A DNA stretch of 64,000 nt from positions 124,001 to 188,000 of the forward strand of contig NZ_BDDS01000001.1 in assembly GCF_001653135.1 (NCBI RefSeq). Direction: 5' to 3'. Shown here piece after piece: positions 46,400 to 55,399 of the stretch. The notes under the pieces were generated by a model, which did not search any database, was not told where the DNA came from, and was given only the letters and a program-made list of their open reading frames with translations. The stretch comes from Pseudoalteromonas neustonica (GTDB lineage: Bacteria; Pseudomonadota; Gammaproteobacteria; Enterobacterales; Alteromonadaceae). Each line of letters starts with the position of its first letter. Position 1 is the stretch's first letter. Both the position numbers and the translations under genes were made by a program.

Positions 46400-46639
46400 A
46401 TGAGTTGGGAATATTTAGGCTATATAGCTTCCGCTTTACTTGTTGCCTCTTTGATGATGAGTGACGTAACCAAATTACGGTGGCTTAATCTAGTCGGTTG
46501 CATTGCTTTTACACTTTATGGTGTTGCTATTACTGCATGGCCTGTGGCTATAACAAATGGTTTACTCGCATTTGTAAATATCTATCACCTCATTAAGTTA
46601 TCTCGCGAGCCAAAAAGCAGTATTACTATAAAAGACTAA
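46400..46639 (+). CDS. small YgjV-family inner-membrane protein
   Basis: A 79-residue protein with three short hydrophobic segments (about 5-22, 27-47 and 50-66). WEYLGYIASALLVASLMMSD and KLRWLNLVGCIAFTLYGVAI are wording seen in the YgjV family, of unknown function. The open frame extends upstream to 46331, but the ATG at 46400 has GGAGAGAACAA in front and is preferred. It ends six bases before the convergent amidohydrolase gene, with no terminator between. Confidence 0.75.
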   Translation: MSWEYLGYIASALLVASLMMSDVTKLRWLNLVGCIAFTLYGVAITAWPVAITNGLLAFVNIYHLIKLSREPKSSITIKD

Positions 46640-46645
46640 TCGATT

Positions 46646-48304
46646 TTATTCTTCTTTTTGAAGCGGTGTTCTTTGAAAGCGTAGCTTACCGGCAATCCAC
46701 GTTTGCTCGACATTAATAGTAAAAATTTCTTGCACTGGCACTGTGAAGTAATCTTTATCAATTAAAATAAAATCAGCCCATTTACCTTGCTCTAAACTTC
46801 CCAATTTAAACTCTTGATGCGCAGCATAAGCACCGCCAAGCGTAAACGCGTGAAGCGCGTCTTCTCTGTTGAGCGCTTCGCTTACTCGCCAGCCTTGTGC
46901 GGGTAATTGATTGTGATCTTGGCGTGTTATGGCTGAATAAAGGCCATCAAAAGGGTTGGCAAGCTCGACCGGATAATCAGAACCAGCTGCAACTACAGAT
47001 CCTTGTTTTAAAAACGTTTGCCATGCGTATGCGCCTATTAATTGCTGCTCAGATAGGCGTTGCTGCGCCATATGCATGTCAGAGGTAGCATGAACAGGTT
47101 GCATCGACGGAATTATTTTTAATGTTTTAAATCGAGCAATATCCTCTGGGGCAACAATTTGAGCATGCTCTATGCGGTTACGCAGTAAAATCCCCCCCGT
47201 TTTTTTAAATACATTTTGATATGCATCTAATACTATCCGGTTTGCCTTATCACCAATTGCATGTGTATTGGCACTAAAGCCACTACGAAAGCTTAATGTT
47301 AGTAGTTCTTCTAATCGCTGTTGAGTTTCGAGCATTAACCCTTGATGGTCAGTTCGATCAGCGTAATCAGCTAATAAAGCAGCACCGCGGCTACCTAAAG
47401 CGCCATCGGCGTATATTTTAACACTACGAATTGACATAAAATCATTTAGATCTTTGTAGCGGCCAGCTTTGAGCATCGTTTTAAAGTCAGGATCTGCTGC
47501 GCTGAGCATAGCAACAATTCGCAGAGGCAAAGTGCCAGCAGCAGCTCTGCTTTTATAAATTAGCCATGTTTGCTTATCAATCCCTGCATCATGGGTTGAG
47601 GTGATCCCTAAACTTAATAAATGTTGGCCTGCTTGATCTAAAGCCAAATTAACACTGTGATCTGATGGGGCAGGAATATGTGAAGTGATCAAGCTTTGTG
47701 CTTTATCAATAAAAATACCGCTTGGTTGAGCACTATGATCGCGAATTATCTCACCTCCATCGGGAGTGGGGGTTTTAATCGTGATATTAGCAAGTTCAAT
47801 CGCCTTACTGTTAGCCCAAATTGCATGCCCATCAACCCGAGATAGTACAACTGGGGTATCTTTAATTATTTTATCTAAGTCGCCAGCGGTGGGAAATTGC
47901 TTATCGGGCCATAATTCTTGATCCCAACCTCGGCCAATGATCCAACTTTCTTTATTGCTTTTTGCAAATTCAGCAAGTGTGGTTTGTACTTGAACTATTG
48001 ATTGACTACCTCGTAAATCTAATTGCGTTAAATTATTGCCTAAACCTATGACATGGCCGTGTGCATCAATGAGTCCAGGTAGTAAGGTTTGCTTTTTTGC
48101 ATCAATACTTTGTGAGCCAGGGAAATTATTTTTAAGTTCATCGTCTCCGATTTTAACTACTTTGCCATCTTTTATTACTAACGTTGAAAACTGCTTTAAT
48201 TCACCTTTATAAGTAGGAGTGTAACCATTGGCGTTGTATATCACAGTGGTTGATGCGAGGCTGGGAAAGGTAAGTGTTAAAAATAAAGGCAGTAAGCGTT
48301 TCAT
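46646..48304 (-). CDS. exported YtcJ-like amidohydrolase
   Basis: A 552-residue metal-dependent hydrolase of the amidohydrolase_3 (YtcJ/NfdA) group. A signal peptide (about 1-17) points to export. The metal-binding H-x-H is in PGLIDAHGHVIGLG, further ligands in STHDAGID, NTHAIGDKANR and RIEHAQIV, and the last metal Asp in AAGSDYPVEL. These enzymes cleave N-acyl or amide bonds; the substrate is not predictable. It ends six bases from the YgjV-like gene and begins about 115 bases before the EF-hand cluster, which is transcribed in the same direction. AATAAGAACAATCT precedes the ATG. Confidence 0.86.
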   Translation of the reverse strand: MKRLLPLFLTLTFPSLASTTVIYNANGYTPTYKGELKQFSTLVIKDGKVVKIGDDELKNNFPGSQSIDAKKQTLLPGLIDAHGHVIGLGNNLTQLDLRGSQSIVQVQTTLAEFAKSNKESWIIGRGWDQELWPDKQFPTAGDLDKIIKDTPVVLSRVDGHAIWANSKAIELANITIKTPTPDGGEIIRDHSAQPSGIFIDKAQSLITSHIPAPSDHSVNLALDQAGQHLLSLGITSTHDAGIDKQTWLIYKSRAAAGTLPLRIVAMLSAADPDFKTMLKAGRYKDLNDFMSIRSVKIYADGALGSRGAALLADYADRTDHQGLMLETQQRLEELLTLSFRSGFSANTHAIGDKANRIVLDAYQNVFKKTGGILLRNRIEHAQIVAPEDIARFKTLKIIPSMQPVHATSDMHMAQQRLSEQQLIGAYAWQTFLKQGSVVAAGSDYPVELANPFDGLYSAITRQDHNQLPAQGWRVSEALNREDALHAFTLGGAYAAHQEFKLGSLEQGKWADFILIDKDYFTVPVQEIFTINVEQTWIAGKLRFQRTPLQKEE

Positions 48305-48419
48305 AGATTGTTCTTATTATTGTGTTTATTCAACATTAACAGAGAATCTCATCGCCGCAAGTTATTTTCAAAACACAGAATGCAATTTGGATAAGAAAAA
48401 AGGAGCAGAATTTGATCCT

Positions 48420-48662
48420 TTATTTACTAGCATATAGGGTAAATTCGCTTAGCGATAACTTATTATCTTTATCGGTATCATAACTTTTAAAACGTGACCA
48501 AAGAGCGGGATCTTTGGCTGATTCCGATCGCGTAAGCAGACCATCTTTATTTCGGTCTAAATTGTTGAAGATATCTTTGATTTTATCAGTTGTTGCAAAA
48601 CTGCCACAACTAATGGTCAGTAGGGCTATTAACCCTAATTGTGTCTTGTACTTCATAGGCAC
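48420..48662 (-). CDS. small exported EF-hand protein 4 (last of cluster)
   Basis: An 80-residue protein: signal peptide about 1-23, then two EF-hand loops, DRNKDGLLTRSE and DTDKDNKLSLSE. The first has the full set of calcium-binding positions; in the second Gly at loop position 6 is replaced by Asn. It begins three bases after the preceding EF-hand gene, so the pair is translationally linked. Probable periplasmic or surface calcium binder; a calmodulin-like sensing role is inference. No strong ribosome site because the gene is embedded in the upstream message. Confidence 0.85.
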   Translation of the reverse strand: MPMKYKTQLGLIALLTISCGSFATTDKIKDIFNNLDRNKDGLLTRSESAKDPALWSRFKSYDTDKDNKLSLSEFTLYASK

Positions 48663-48665
48663 TCA

Positions 48666-48902
48666 CTAATAGAGATTGTTAGTTAAAAAATCTTTAAATT
48701 CCACAAGTGAAATCCTATTATCCTGATCTTTATCCCAGCGTTGGTAGTTACTAAGTAATTGTGGCTGAGGCTCTAATTCGTCTTGGGTTAAATAACCATC
48801 TTTGTTGTAATCTAGGTGATTAAAACGCTGCTTTACATCAAGTGCAGCAACGCCAAAGCTGCTTATTAATAACACCGAGCATATCAATGTTACACTTTTC
48901 AT
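48666..48902 (-). CDS. small exported EF-hand protein 3
   Basis: A 78-residue protein: signal peptide about 1-20 (FGVAALD), then EF-hand loops DYNKDGYLTQDE and DKDQDNRISLVE. The second loop again has Asn in place of Gly at position 6, a change shared with the next gene, so the two are likely recent duplicates. AAAGGATATTAAAA precedes the ATG. It lies 113 bases after protein 2, the gap being filled by a perfect 18-base inverted repeat. Confidence 0.86.
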   Translation of the reverse strand: MKSVTLICSVLLISSFGVAALDVKQRFNHLDYNKDGYLTQDELEPQPQLLSNYQRWDKDQDNRISLVEFKDFLTNNLY

Positions 48903-48930
48903 TTTTAATATCCTTTAAAAGAAGAAAGAG

Positions 48931-49007
48931 TAAAGTATTTGCCATAATTTAAATCCCAACAATAAATCCGTTTACACACTCCCTCCGGGATTATGGCAAA
49001 TACTTTA
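48931..49007. repeat. long perfect inverted repeat between EF-hand genes
   Basis: TAAAGTATTTGCCATAAT (48931-48948) is repeated in exact inverted form at 48990-49007, 18 of 18, around a 41-base centre containing an alternative AATCCC/GGGATT pairing. It begins nine bases after the stop of EF-hand gene 2 on the minus strand. No clear U run follows in that direction, so it may be an mRNA processing stem or a small inverted-repeat insertion. Confidence 0.75.
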
Positions 49008-49015
49008 ACGTCTTT

Positions 49016-49243
49016 TTAAATTTTAAATTTAGAGAATTCTTGCTCAGATAAGTGTTCGTCTTGATTATCATCAAGATCACTAAATTGTTTAAACAGCGCC
49101 ATGTTTTTTTTCGCTTCAAGCAGTGATATTTGCCCGTCAGAGTCAATATCTAATTTTGCAAATTTAACATTCAGTTGCGCTGCTAAAACGGTGGCGCTTA
49201 TCATTAAAAAAAGCAGTGAAAATGCGGCGATAAGTTGTTTCAT
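49016..49243 (-). CDS. small exported EF-hand protein 2
   Basis: A 75-residue protein: signal peptide about 1-22 (SATVLA), then EF-hand loops DIDSDGQISLLE (canonical) and DDNQDEHLSEQE (Glu replaces Gly at position 6). Twenty bases separate it from protein 1. A GAGGAAAACTGAT site precedes the ATG. Together with the others it resembles a duplicated exported calcium-binding family. Confidence 0.86.
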   Translation of the reverse strand: MKQLIAAFSLLFLMISATVLAAQLNVKFAKLDIDSDGQISLLEAKKNMALFKQFSDLDDNQDEHLSEQEFSKFKI

Positions 49244-49263
49244 ATCAGTTTTCCTCGTTAAAG

Positions 49264-49491
49264 TTATTGGAGAAATAGTTTAAATTCAGCAAGGGAAATT
49301 TGACCATCTTGGTCTTTATCAATTTGCTCAAAGCTTCCATGTAATAAGGCATCCTCAGATGCTTCGGCTGAACTTAAGCTGCCATTACCGTCTTTGTCTA
49401 ATTCAGAAAACGTAATTTTCGCATCCATTGCAAAAGCGGCGCTACTGAGTAAGGTACTTATGCATACGCACAATACAGTTAATTGTTTCAT
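49264..49491 (-). CDS. small exported EF-hand protein 1 (first of cluster)
   Basis: A 75-residue protein: signal peptide about 1-22 (SSAAFA then MD), EF-hand loops DKDGNGSLSSAE and DKDQDGQISLAE, both canonical, so this copy probably binds two calcium ions. AAGGACATCAC precedes the ATG. It is the promoter-proximal gene of four in the same direction (spacings 20, 113 and 3 bases), and divergent from glrK across ~330 bases. Such clusters are common but their function is not established. Confidence 0.87.
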   Translation of the reverse strand: MKQLTVLCVCISTLLSSAAFAMDAKITFSELDKDGNGSLSSAEASEDALLHGSFEQIDKDQDGQISLAEFKLFLQ

Positions 49492-49818
49492 GTGATGTCC
49501 TTATAATCTGAATCCAAACTTCATAATTACAAGTAGTAATACAAAAACGATGCCAACTATTTTTACTGTTTATTATCAGTGGTTTAAGGTTTTTCATTGG
49601 TGTGAAACTGAAATAATTACCCAGAACTGTGTCTTTTTTGCAACATAGCGCGAGGGAGAATAATAAATACTATTAAAAACATGCCATTAGCTTGTCTCAA
49701 TTTTGCGTCAAGAAGCTAAGTGAGAAGAATTGATTTACCTCATTCATTATTTTTATTGATTCAGCTCGTGTATAAGTAGCAGATCAGATAATAAAGCATT
49801 TAAATGAAGGGAATAGCT
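49492..49818. promoter_or_regulatory. divergent region between EF-hand cluster and glrK
   Basis: Promoters for both directions must be here. I found no convincing sigma-54 element, no inverted repeat of note and no reading frame. AAGGGA at 49807-49812 is the ribosome site for the glrK start at 49819. Confidence 0.5.
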
Positions 49819-51276
49819 ATGCTGGTGCCGTTTGGTAAAAAGTACTCTGCAATACTTGCTTGGCGACCTAACTTAATCGGACAATTTTTATTTAGTACAT
49901 TGCTATCTTTACTACCATTGTCATTAGTTGTGATTGTATTTTTAAACGCTTTAAATAAACAACTGGCTGTAACTCAGCAAATCGTAAGTGATAACTACCA
50001 AGTTACTAAATCGTTTAATAACCTAAAGCAAGAGCTTAACAGTCTTGAGCGTGCAACGCGGCAAAATTGGGTGTTAAAAAGTGACTCGTTAGATAAGTTG
50101 ATAATAGATAAATGGCAATCATCTTTGGGCAATATCGATGAGCTTATGTTTATAAGTCCCGCATCTGAATATATTAATCAGTGGCAGCAATTGTCGCAGG
50201 CATTGCAGCTGGCACATGAGCAGTTAGTTATTCAGCAACGACAAGATGCCCAGTTATTTATTCCAATGAGTGAATTAATTACCAGCCAAGCCTTATGGCT
50301 AAAAGATCAAAATGAATTACAAATTACAAAAAACCAATTAGAACTAAAAGCATTACAAAACTCTTTTATTAACTGGTTAATAGCGTTAATTCCTTTGACG
50401 CTATTAGTTGGCGGTGGTTTTTTATGGCGTATTAGCGGAAGGTTAAAAGGGCTAACGTCAGTAATTGATAAGCTAGGGCAAGGACATTGGCAACAACAAA
50501 TATCTGTACAAGGCTCAGCTGAACTAGTTGAGCTGGGAAACAAGTTGCAATGGGTGCAAGAACAGCTACATATTTTAGAGCAACAAAAAGATACTTTTTT
50601 ACGTCACGTTACTCATGAGTTAAAAACACCGCTGGCATCTATGGTTGAGGGCACTGATTTATTGGCGGATGAAATTGTTGGTCCTATGAATACAGAGCAA
50701 CAAGCGGTGCTTGAACTAATTACCCAAAGCACAGTGCGTTTGCGAGCAATGATTGACAGCTTGCTTAGCTACAATGCAATCAGAACAAGCAAAGAAAGTA
50801 TTAATGAGATTGACTTTAAGCATCTCATTAATAAAATAAACAGTCATTTTGAGCATCGTTTATTAGCGCGAAATCAAACGATTAGTTGGCAATCGAGTTT
50901 ACCTGAGCAGCCCATAGCAGTGGCTGCTGAACTCATTGAAATGATGTTGATTCAACTCATTTCAAATGGCTTGAAGTTCTCACCTACAGGCAGTGTTGTT
51001 AATATTACTCTTGGGTTGTCACAAAGTAACTTAACAATGGTTGTGAGCGACACCGGCTGTGGCATTAAAGACCAAGATAAAACACATATATTTAGCGCTT
51101 TTTATCAAGGTAAGCACGCTAAAGATATTAGTGCACAAGGCAGTGGTTTGGGACTTACCATAGTGAAAGAGTCCGTTGAGCAGTTAATGGGCAGATTAGA
51201 ACTTGAAAGCAATGAGCCACACGGTTGTCGTTTTGTGATCCACATACCAATTAATGAAAAGCAGGGAGTTAAGTAG
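49819..51276 (+). CDS. glrK: sensor histidine kinase GlrK/QseE-like
   Basis: The ATG at 49819 has AAGGGA seven bases upstream; an in-frame ATG at 49804 would add five residues. The 485-residue protein has two membrane helices (about 20-40 and 180-200) around a mostly helical periplasmic sensor, a HAMP linker (about 200-255), H-box FLRHVTHELKTPLASMVEG, N-box ELIEMMLIQLISNGLKFS and glycine boxes DTGCGI and GSGLGL. Gene order kinase-lipoprotein-sigma54 regulator is the same as glrK-qseG-glrR in E. coli, where the system responds to envelope stress and activates the GlmY small RNA. The gene is followed after one base by the lipoprotein. Confidence 0.87.
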   Translation: MLVPFGKKYSAILAWRPNLIGQFLFSTLLSLLPLSLVVIVFLNALNKQLAVTQQIVSDNYQVTKSFNNLKQELNSLERATRQNWVLKSDSLDKLIIDKWQSSLGNIDELMFISPASEYINQWQQLSQALQLAHEQLVIQQRQDAQLFIPMSELITSQALWLKDQNELQITKNQLELKALQNSFINWLIALIPLTLLVGGGFLWRISGRLKGLTSVIDKLGQGHWQQQISVQGSAELVELGNKLQWVQEQLHILEQQKDTFLRHVTHELKTPLASMVEGTDLLADEIVGPMNTEQQAVLELITQSTVRLRAMIDSLLSYNAIRTSKESINEIDFKHLINKINSHFEHRLLARNQTISWQSSLPEQPIAVAAELIEMMLIQLISNGLKFSPTGSVVNITLGLSQSNLTMVVSDTGCGIKDQDKTHIFSAFYQGKHAKDISAQGSGLGLTIVKESVEQLMGRLELESNEPHGCRFVIHIPINEKQGVK

Positions 51277-51277
51277 C

Positions 51278-51790
51278 ATGGGCGTGCGCTTTAAAACCAT
51301 TTTAATGGTTTATATTACAGTCTTAGGACTTGCAGGATGCGAGTTGATTAAACCATCAGTTAATGACAACGAGCAAGCGATTAAAGTTGTAGAACCCAAC
51401 CCTAAGCCGCGACCAAAAAGTGAGCCCATGTATCCGCCTGCTGAGGTTGTAATTGGCTGGCATGCAAAAGCGTGTGGTGGTTTTAAGGCCACAGATACTA
51501 AGGCTGTTTATATTGGTGCGGCTGCAATTGAGCGTTACTTTGATTTTAGTTGTAAGAATAATTCGTTGGAGCCCACTAAAGTTTTAGCTAAATTACTGCA
51601 GTTGGATCAGGCTTTTTACTGGCCTGATGATATTAAACAGTACCTTTGGCTGCAAAAACAACAAATTAAGCAACAGATCAGTGCTCAAGAAGCACAGCAA
51701 GCACTGAATGATAAAATGCAAAAAACCATGTCATCACTGGCAACCATTGAGCAACAACTATTACTACGCGAAGAGACAAAGGAGCACTAA
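51278..51790 (+). CDS. qseG: QseG-like lipoprotein
   Basis: Starting at the ATG at 51278, the product has 170 residues, with a lipobox at LAGC. The mature part has a Pro/Lys stretch, a conserved-looking CGGFKATDTKAVY and KNNS-containing segment, and a C-terminal helical Gln-rich tail. Sequence alone would not name it; the call rests on position between glrK and glrR and a matching size and lipoprotein signal. It begins one base after the glrK stop and ends two bases before glrR. In E. coli QseG (YfhG) is an outer-membrane lipoprotein controlling the kinase. Confidence 0.72.
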   Translation: MGVRFKTILMVYITVLGLAGCELIKPSVNDNEQAIKVVEPNPKPRPKSEPMYPPAEVVIGWHAKACGGFKATDTKAVYIGAAAIERYFDFSCKNNSLEPTKVLAKLLQLDQAFYWPDDIKQYLWLQKQQIKQQISAQEAQQALNDKMQKTMSSLATIEQQLLLREETKEH

Positions 51791-51792
51791 TT

Positions 51793-53142
51793 ATGTCAAC
51801 AGAGCAAAACCAAGGTGCGCGCATATTATTGGTTGATGATGATACAAGCTTATTAAAGTTATTAGCTATTCGTATTGAATCCAAAGGCTACCAAGTAACG
51901 ACCTGTGAAAGTGGCATGGCAGCGTTACAATTATTAAAAAACAACGTGTTTGATGCTGTTGTCACCGATTTAAGAATGGACGAAATGGATGGCATGGCAC
52001 TTCACCGCCAATTGCAAAGTCGTTATCCCGCATTGCCAGTAATAATGATGACAGCTCACGGCTCGATACCCGATGCAGTGGAAGCAACTAAACAAGGGAT
52101 TTTTGCTTTTCTTACAAAACCAGTCGATAAGGATGAGTTATTTGATAGCTTAGCAAAAGCTATTGAAATTCATGGTTTAGGTGCAGACGAAAACTCTAAA
52201 AGCAGCAATATAGTGACTCGTAGTGGTGCGATGCTACATTTGCTTGAGCAAGTTAAATTACTAGGCCCCACCCATGTAAATGTGCTGATTTCCGGTGCCA
52301 GTGGAACAGGTAAAGAGTTACTTGCCAACGCCATTCATCAATATAGCCACGCAAGTGAAGGCCCATTTGTAGCAATTAACTGTGGTGCTGTGCCTGGTGA
52401 ATTGCTTGAGTCTGAATTATTTGGTCACAAAAAAGGGGCTTTTACGGGAGCTGTTAAAGATCATCAGGGACTGTTTCAGCAGGCGCAAGGTGGCACATTA
52501 TTTTTAGATGAAATTGGCGACATGCCATTAAACTTACAAGTTAAGCTGCTACGTGTATTACAAGAAAAAACGATTCGCCCCGTGGGCTTTCAAGAAGAAA
52601 TACCAATTGATGTACGTATTGTCTCTGCAACACATAAAAACCTACCCGATGCCATTGCCAATCAACAGTTTCGCGAGGATTTGTACTACCGCTTAAACGT
52701 TGTGAATCTTAAGTTGCCCCCGTTACGCGAGCGCCGAGAAGATGTTAGTTTACTTGCTCAATATTTTAGTGCCTCAATTGCAAAGCGAATGAACCAAAAA
52801 GAAAAGCGTTTTACAAACGATGCCATGCATGCCTTAGTGCGCCATGACTGGCCTGGCAATATTCGCCAATTACAAAACGTGGTTGAGCAAGTTGTTGCAC
52901 TGACTCCCGGTGAGGTAATATCAGTTCAATTAGTTGAAAGTGCGCTCAATAGTAATGAAAGTAATATTGAACCACTATCGCTTAATGATGCTAAAAAAGA
53001 GTTTGAGCGCGATTACGTGATCAATACTTTAAAAATGGCGGGTGGTAATGTGGCAGAGGGCGCAAAGCTTGCAAAGCGTAACCGATCAGATTTTTATAAA
53101 TTAATAAAAAAACACAACATTGATGTTGATAACATTATCTAA
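51793..53142 (+). CDS. glrR: sigma-54-dependent response regulator GlrR-like
   Basis: A 449-residue NtrC-type activator. Receiver (about 1-125): LVDDDTSL, phosphoacceptor Asp in AVVTDLRMDEMDG, Lys in FLTKPVDKDEL. AAA+ domain (about 145-380): Walker A SGASGTGKE, sigma-54 contact loop GAFTGA, Walker B TLFLDEIGDM and the Arg finger region REDLYYRLNVV. A C-terminal Fis-type helix-turn-helix (about 405-440, KMAGGNVAEGAKLAKRNRSD). It would act with RpoN on distal promoters. The third gene of the glrK-qseG-glrR unit. GlmY-like targets are not in the window. Confidence 0.91.
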   Translation: MSTEQNQGARILLVDDDTSLLKLLAIRIESKGYQVTTCESGMAALQLLKNNVFDAVVTDLRMDEMDGMALHRQLQSRYPALPVIMMTAHGSIPDAVEATKQGIFAFLTKPVDKDELFDSLAKAIEIHGLGADENSKSSNIVTRSGAMLHLLEQVKLLGPTHVNVLISGASGTGKELLANAIHQYSHASEGPFVAINCGAVPGELLESELFGHKKGAFTGAVKDHQGLFQQAQGGTLFLDEIGDMPLNLQVKLLRVLQEKTIRPVGFQEEIPIDVRIVSATHKNLPDAIANQQFREDLYYRLNVVNLKLPPLRERREDVSLLAQYFSASIAKRMNQKEKRFTNDAMHALVRHDWPGNIRQLQNVVEQVVALTPGEVISVQLVESALNSNESNIEPLSLNDAKKEFERDYVINTLKMAGGNVAEGAKLAKRNRSDFYKLIKKHNIDVDNII

Positions 53143-53157
53143 CATTGAGGTTTAGGG

Positions 53158-53664
53158 GTGAAAATGCAGTTATTTATGGTGTACTTAGGTGGGCGAATTC
53201 AGGGTTGTCATATTGAAATGCACGATGTGCGTTTTGTTGTGGGTGAGTCAATTGAACACACTTATACAAAGCTAAAAAGCCAATGGGTGGGTGACAAAAA
53301 CAGCGTGCATATGGATAGTTTTATGGCTATAAAACACATTGATGGCTTTGAGGTTAAAGTTGTTGATCATCCCGTAAAGCAAGTACAGCAACTGTATTTT
53401 GTTAATTTAGGTGCCTACCGGGCTGATAGCCTTGCTGAACAGCATGATTTTGCGCTGTATGTAGCCACTGACGCTGAGCAGGCTAAGCAACGCGCCAAAA
53501 CGGATTTACTAGCAGGGCTAAGTCATATTCATAAAGATGATTTACACGATGTGGATGATTGCTTTGCTATTGATTTACTTGATAGCCAATTACATATTCA
53601 ACTAACCCCTAGCGGCGAATCGCAAGCAATCAAACCTGATTGGTTTGGTTACCATATACTGTAA
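53158..53664 (+). CDS. DUF1543 domain protein
   Basis: A 168-residue soluble protein. LFMVYLGGRIQGCHIEMHDVRFVVG at the start and the repeated related half near 75-135 (YFVNLGAYRADSLAEQHDF) are the DUF1543 pattern, a duplicated beta-alpha unit with no assigned function. The start may be GTG at 53158 or ATG at 53164; GAGG and AGGGG lie upstream of each. It lies 15 bases after glrR, so it may be cotranscribed, which would be unlike E. coli, where glnB follows. Confidence 0.8.
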   Translation: MKMQLFMVYLGGRIQGCHIEMHDVRFVVGESIEHTYTKLKSQWVGDKNSVHMDSFMAIKHIDGFEVKVVDHPVKQVQQLYFVNLGAYRADSLAEQHDFALYVATDAEQAKQRAKTDLLAGLSHIHKDDLHDVDDCFAIDLLDSQLHIQLTPSGESQAIKPDWFGYHIL

Positions 53665-53694
53665 TTTCGTTACAAAATGGGCAAAGTAGGTAAT

Positions 53695-53958
53695 TTAGTC
53701 TTTATCGCTTTGCTCTTCACGCTCTTTGTCTTCGCTGTTGCTGGCAATTTTAAACGCTAAAATAACAAATCCAAACATCAGAAATGGTAACGCGGCAAGC
53801 ATATACTCTATGATATTGCTATCTTGAAAACTCGCCTGTAACAAAAAGTGCCCAGCAATACACATTATGATCACGACCAGTAAAATTGGCAGTAAAATAA
53901 GTTCTTTTTTTGACGAGTGATTTTTCATTAGACAGCATAACAATTTAAGATGCGCCAT
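53695..53958 (-). CDS. small two-helix membrane protein, unknown
   Basis: An 87-residue protein, or 77 if the Met at residue 11 (53928) is the start; neither has a clear ribosome site. Two membrane segments (about 20-40 and 50-70) are followed by an acidic, charged tail (SNSEDKEREEQSDKD). It is convergent with the DUF1543 gene. I do not recognise it. The charged tail and two-helix design suggest a small inner-membrane subunit or regulator, but this is inference only. Confidence 0.55.
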   Translation of the reverse strand: MAHLKLLCCLMKNHSSKKELILLPILLVVIIMCIAGHFLLQASFQDSNIIEYMLAALPFLMFGFVILAFKIASNSEDKEREEQSDKD

Positions 53959-54194
53959 TGTAGTGAGCGAACAGCCCCTTGGTCAAATAACTGCGTGGTA
54001 AATTCTCATTATATTGTGCTGTATCAAGGTTTTTGTATTCAATAGTAAGAATTTATCAGCTTTGTCGCTTTTGCCTAGTTGGTAATTAGGTGTTCCTATA
54101 AATTAATTCTTAGACAATGGTAGATTAGGTCGTATTTTACAGTGGTTGGCCGCATAACACTTTTTAGCACAAAGCGGCCTTACTTATTAATCTG

Positions 54195-55151
54195 TTATTC
54201 GTTGAACTCATTAGCGGTTGGGGCTGAATTGCGTTTGTGGTTGCTGACAGGAGGATTAGCGGTATCATCTTGCGTGATCGTAACGGCTAACTCCTGATGG
54301 CGTTGACTTATCATTACGCCAATAAAAACCACCGCAATACTAAGCCATTGTCCTAGGGTGAGTATTTCACCGAGAATAATTGCTGAAAGAATCAAAGTGA
54401 AAATAGGAATTAAATTTGAATATGCAGCAGCGGTTAATACAGAGACTTTACTAATCGCATAGTTATACAAACCATAGCCGCCGAGTGTTACGCATGACCC
54501 TAAGTATAAAATACTCAATAAGGCAGTCAGGTCATGTTGATTTTCACTCGGTAAATCAATAAAGAGTAGAAAGGGCGCAAAAAATAAACTGCCACTCACG
54601 CCTTGCAATGCAATAAGAGTTAATGGTGAGTAGCGTGCCACCAAATGCTTAACGCTGACGGTATAAAACGCTGCGCAGACCATCGCCAATAGCTCTAAAA
54701 AATTACCAAGCATTGGGTTGGGGGCTTGTTCTGATTCGGGTGACAGTAAAGTCAGTAAAATGCTGCCGCCAATACAAAATGTAAAACCAATTATAATCGC
54801 TTTGCTGATGTATTCTTTAAGCATGAAATAGGCTAAAAACGCCACTATGATCGGCAGGCATGAGACAATAACGCCGGCTTGTGATGCTGACGTATACTCC
54901 ATTGCATGTCCTTCAAACAAAAAGTATAAGCACGGCTCTGCCAGCGACATACCTACTAAATACTTCCAATCACCGATGCGATATTCAAAACGGATAACAT
55001 ACCGCCACAAACATAAAGACATAATTAATGTGGTTAGCATACGTAAAAAAATCACTAGGGCGGGGTCATAGATAGCAATTGCGTACTTTAGCGCGATAAA
55101 CGAGCTTCCCCATAAAAAAGTGGCGATAATTAAACATAAACTGGCTGGCAT
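54195..55151 (-). CDS. EamA/DMT-family transporter
   Basis: A 318-residue protein with ten membrane segments forming two EamA repeats (about 1-135 and 155-285), opening LIIATFLWGSSFIALKYAI, the usual first helix of drug/metabolite exporters. A hydrophilic C-terminal tail follows. The substrate cannot be read; family members export amino acids, purines or drugs. It stands alone, divergent from proB across 248 bases. Confidence 0.87.
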   Translation of the reverse strand: MPASLCLIIATFLWGSSFIALKYAIAIYDPALVIFLRMLTTLIMSLCLWRYVIRFEYRIGDWKYLVGMSLAEPCLYFLFEGHAMEYTSASQAGVIVSCLPIIVAFLAYFMLKEYISKAIIIGFTFCIGGSILLTLLSPESEQAPNPMLGNFLELLAMVCAAFYTVSVKHLVARYSPLTLIALQGVSGSLFFAPFLLFIDLPSENQHDLTALLSILYLGSCVTLGGYGLYNYAISKVSVLTAAAYSNLIPIFTLILSAIILGEILTLGQWLSIAVVFIGVMISQRHQELAVTITQDDTANPPVSNHKRNSAPTANEFNE

Positions 55152-55399
55152 GACACTCGCTTGCTCTTAAATTAAAACAGGATCCTAGCATGTTAATAGC
55201 GCATGTTTGGCATTTATACTGCGTTATCGCCCATTTGTGGGGAGCAACCACACTCCATAGGCGCTGCCTTGCCTAAATACCAAACAGTCTGCTGTAAAAT
55301 TAATCACGAAAGACTAGTGATATTGAATATTTTTAACTTGTTCAAAAAATGATAGCTGGTATAAATTAATTCATCATTATTTCATTCGTAGTAAAAAGC

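Noticed and set aside
49634..49650. Possible sigma-54 promoter before glrK (TGTGTCTTTTTTGCA)
   Set aside because: The TTGCA half fits, but the -24 GG is absent, so it fails the core requirement.
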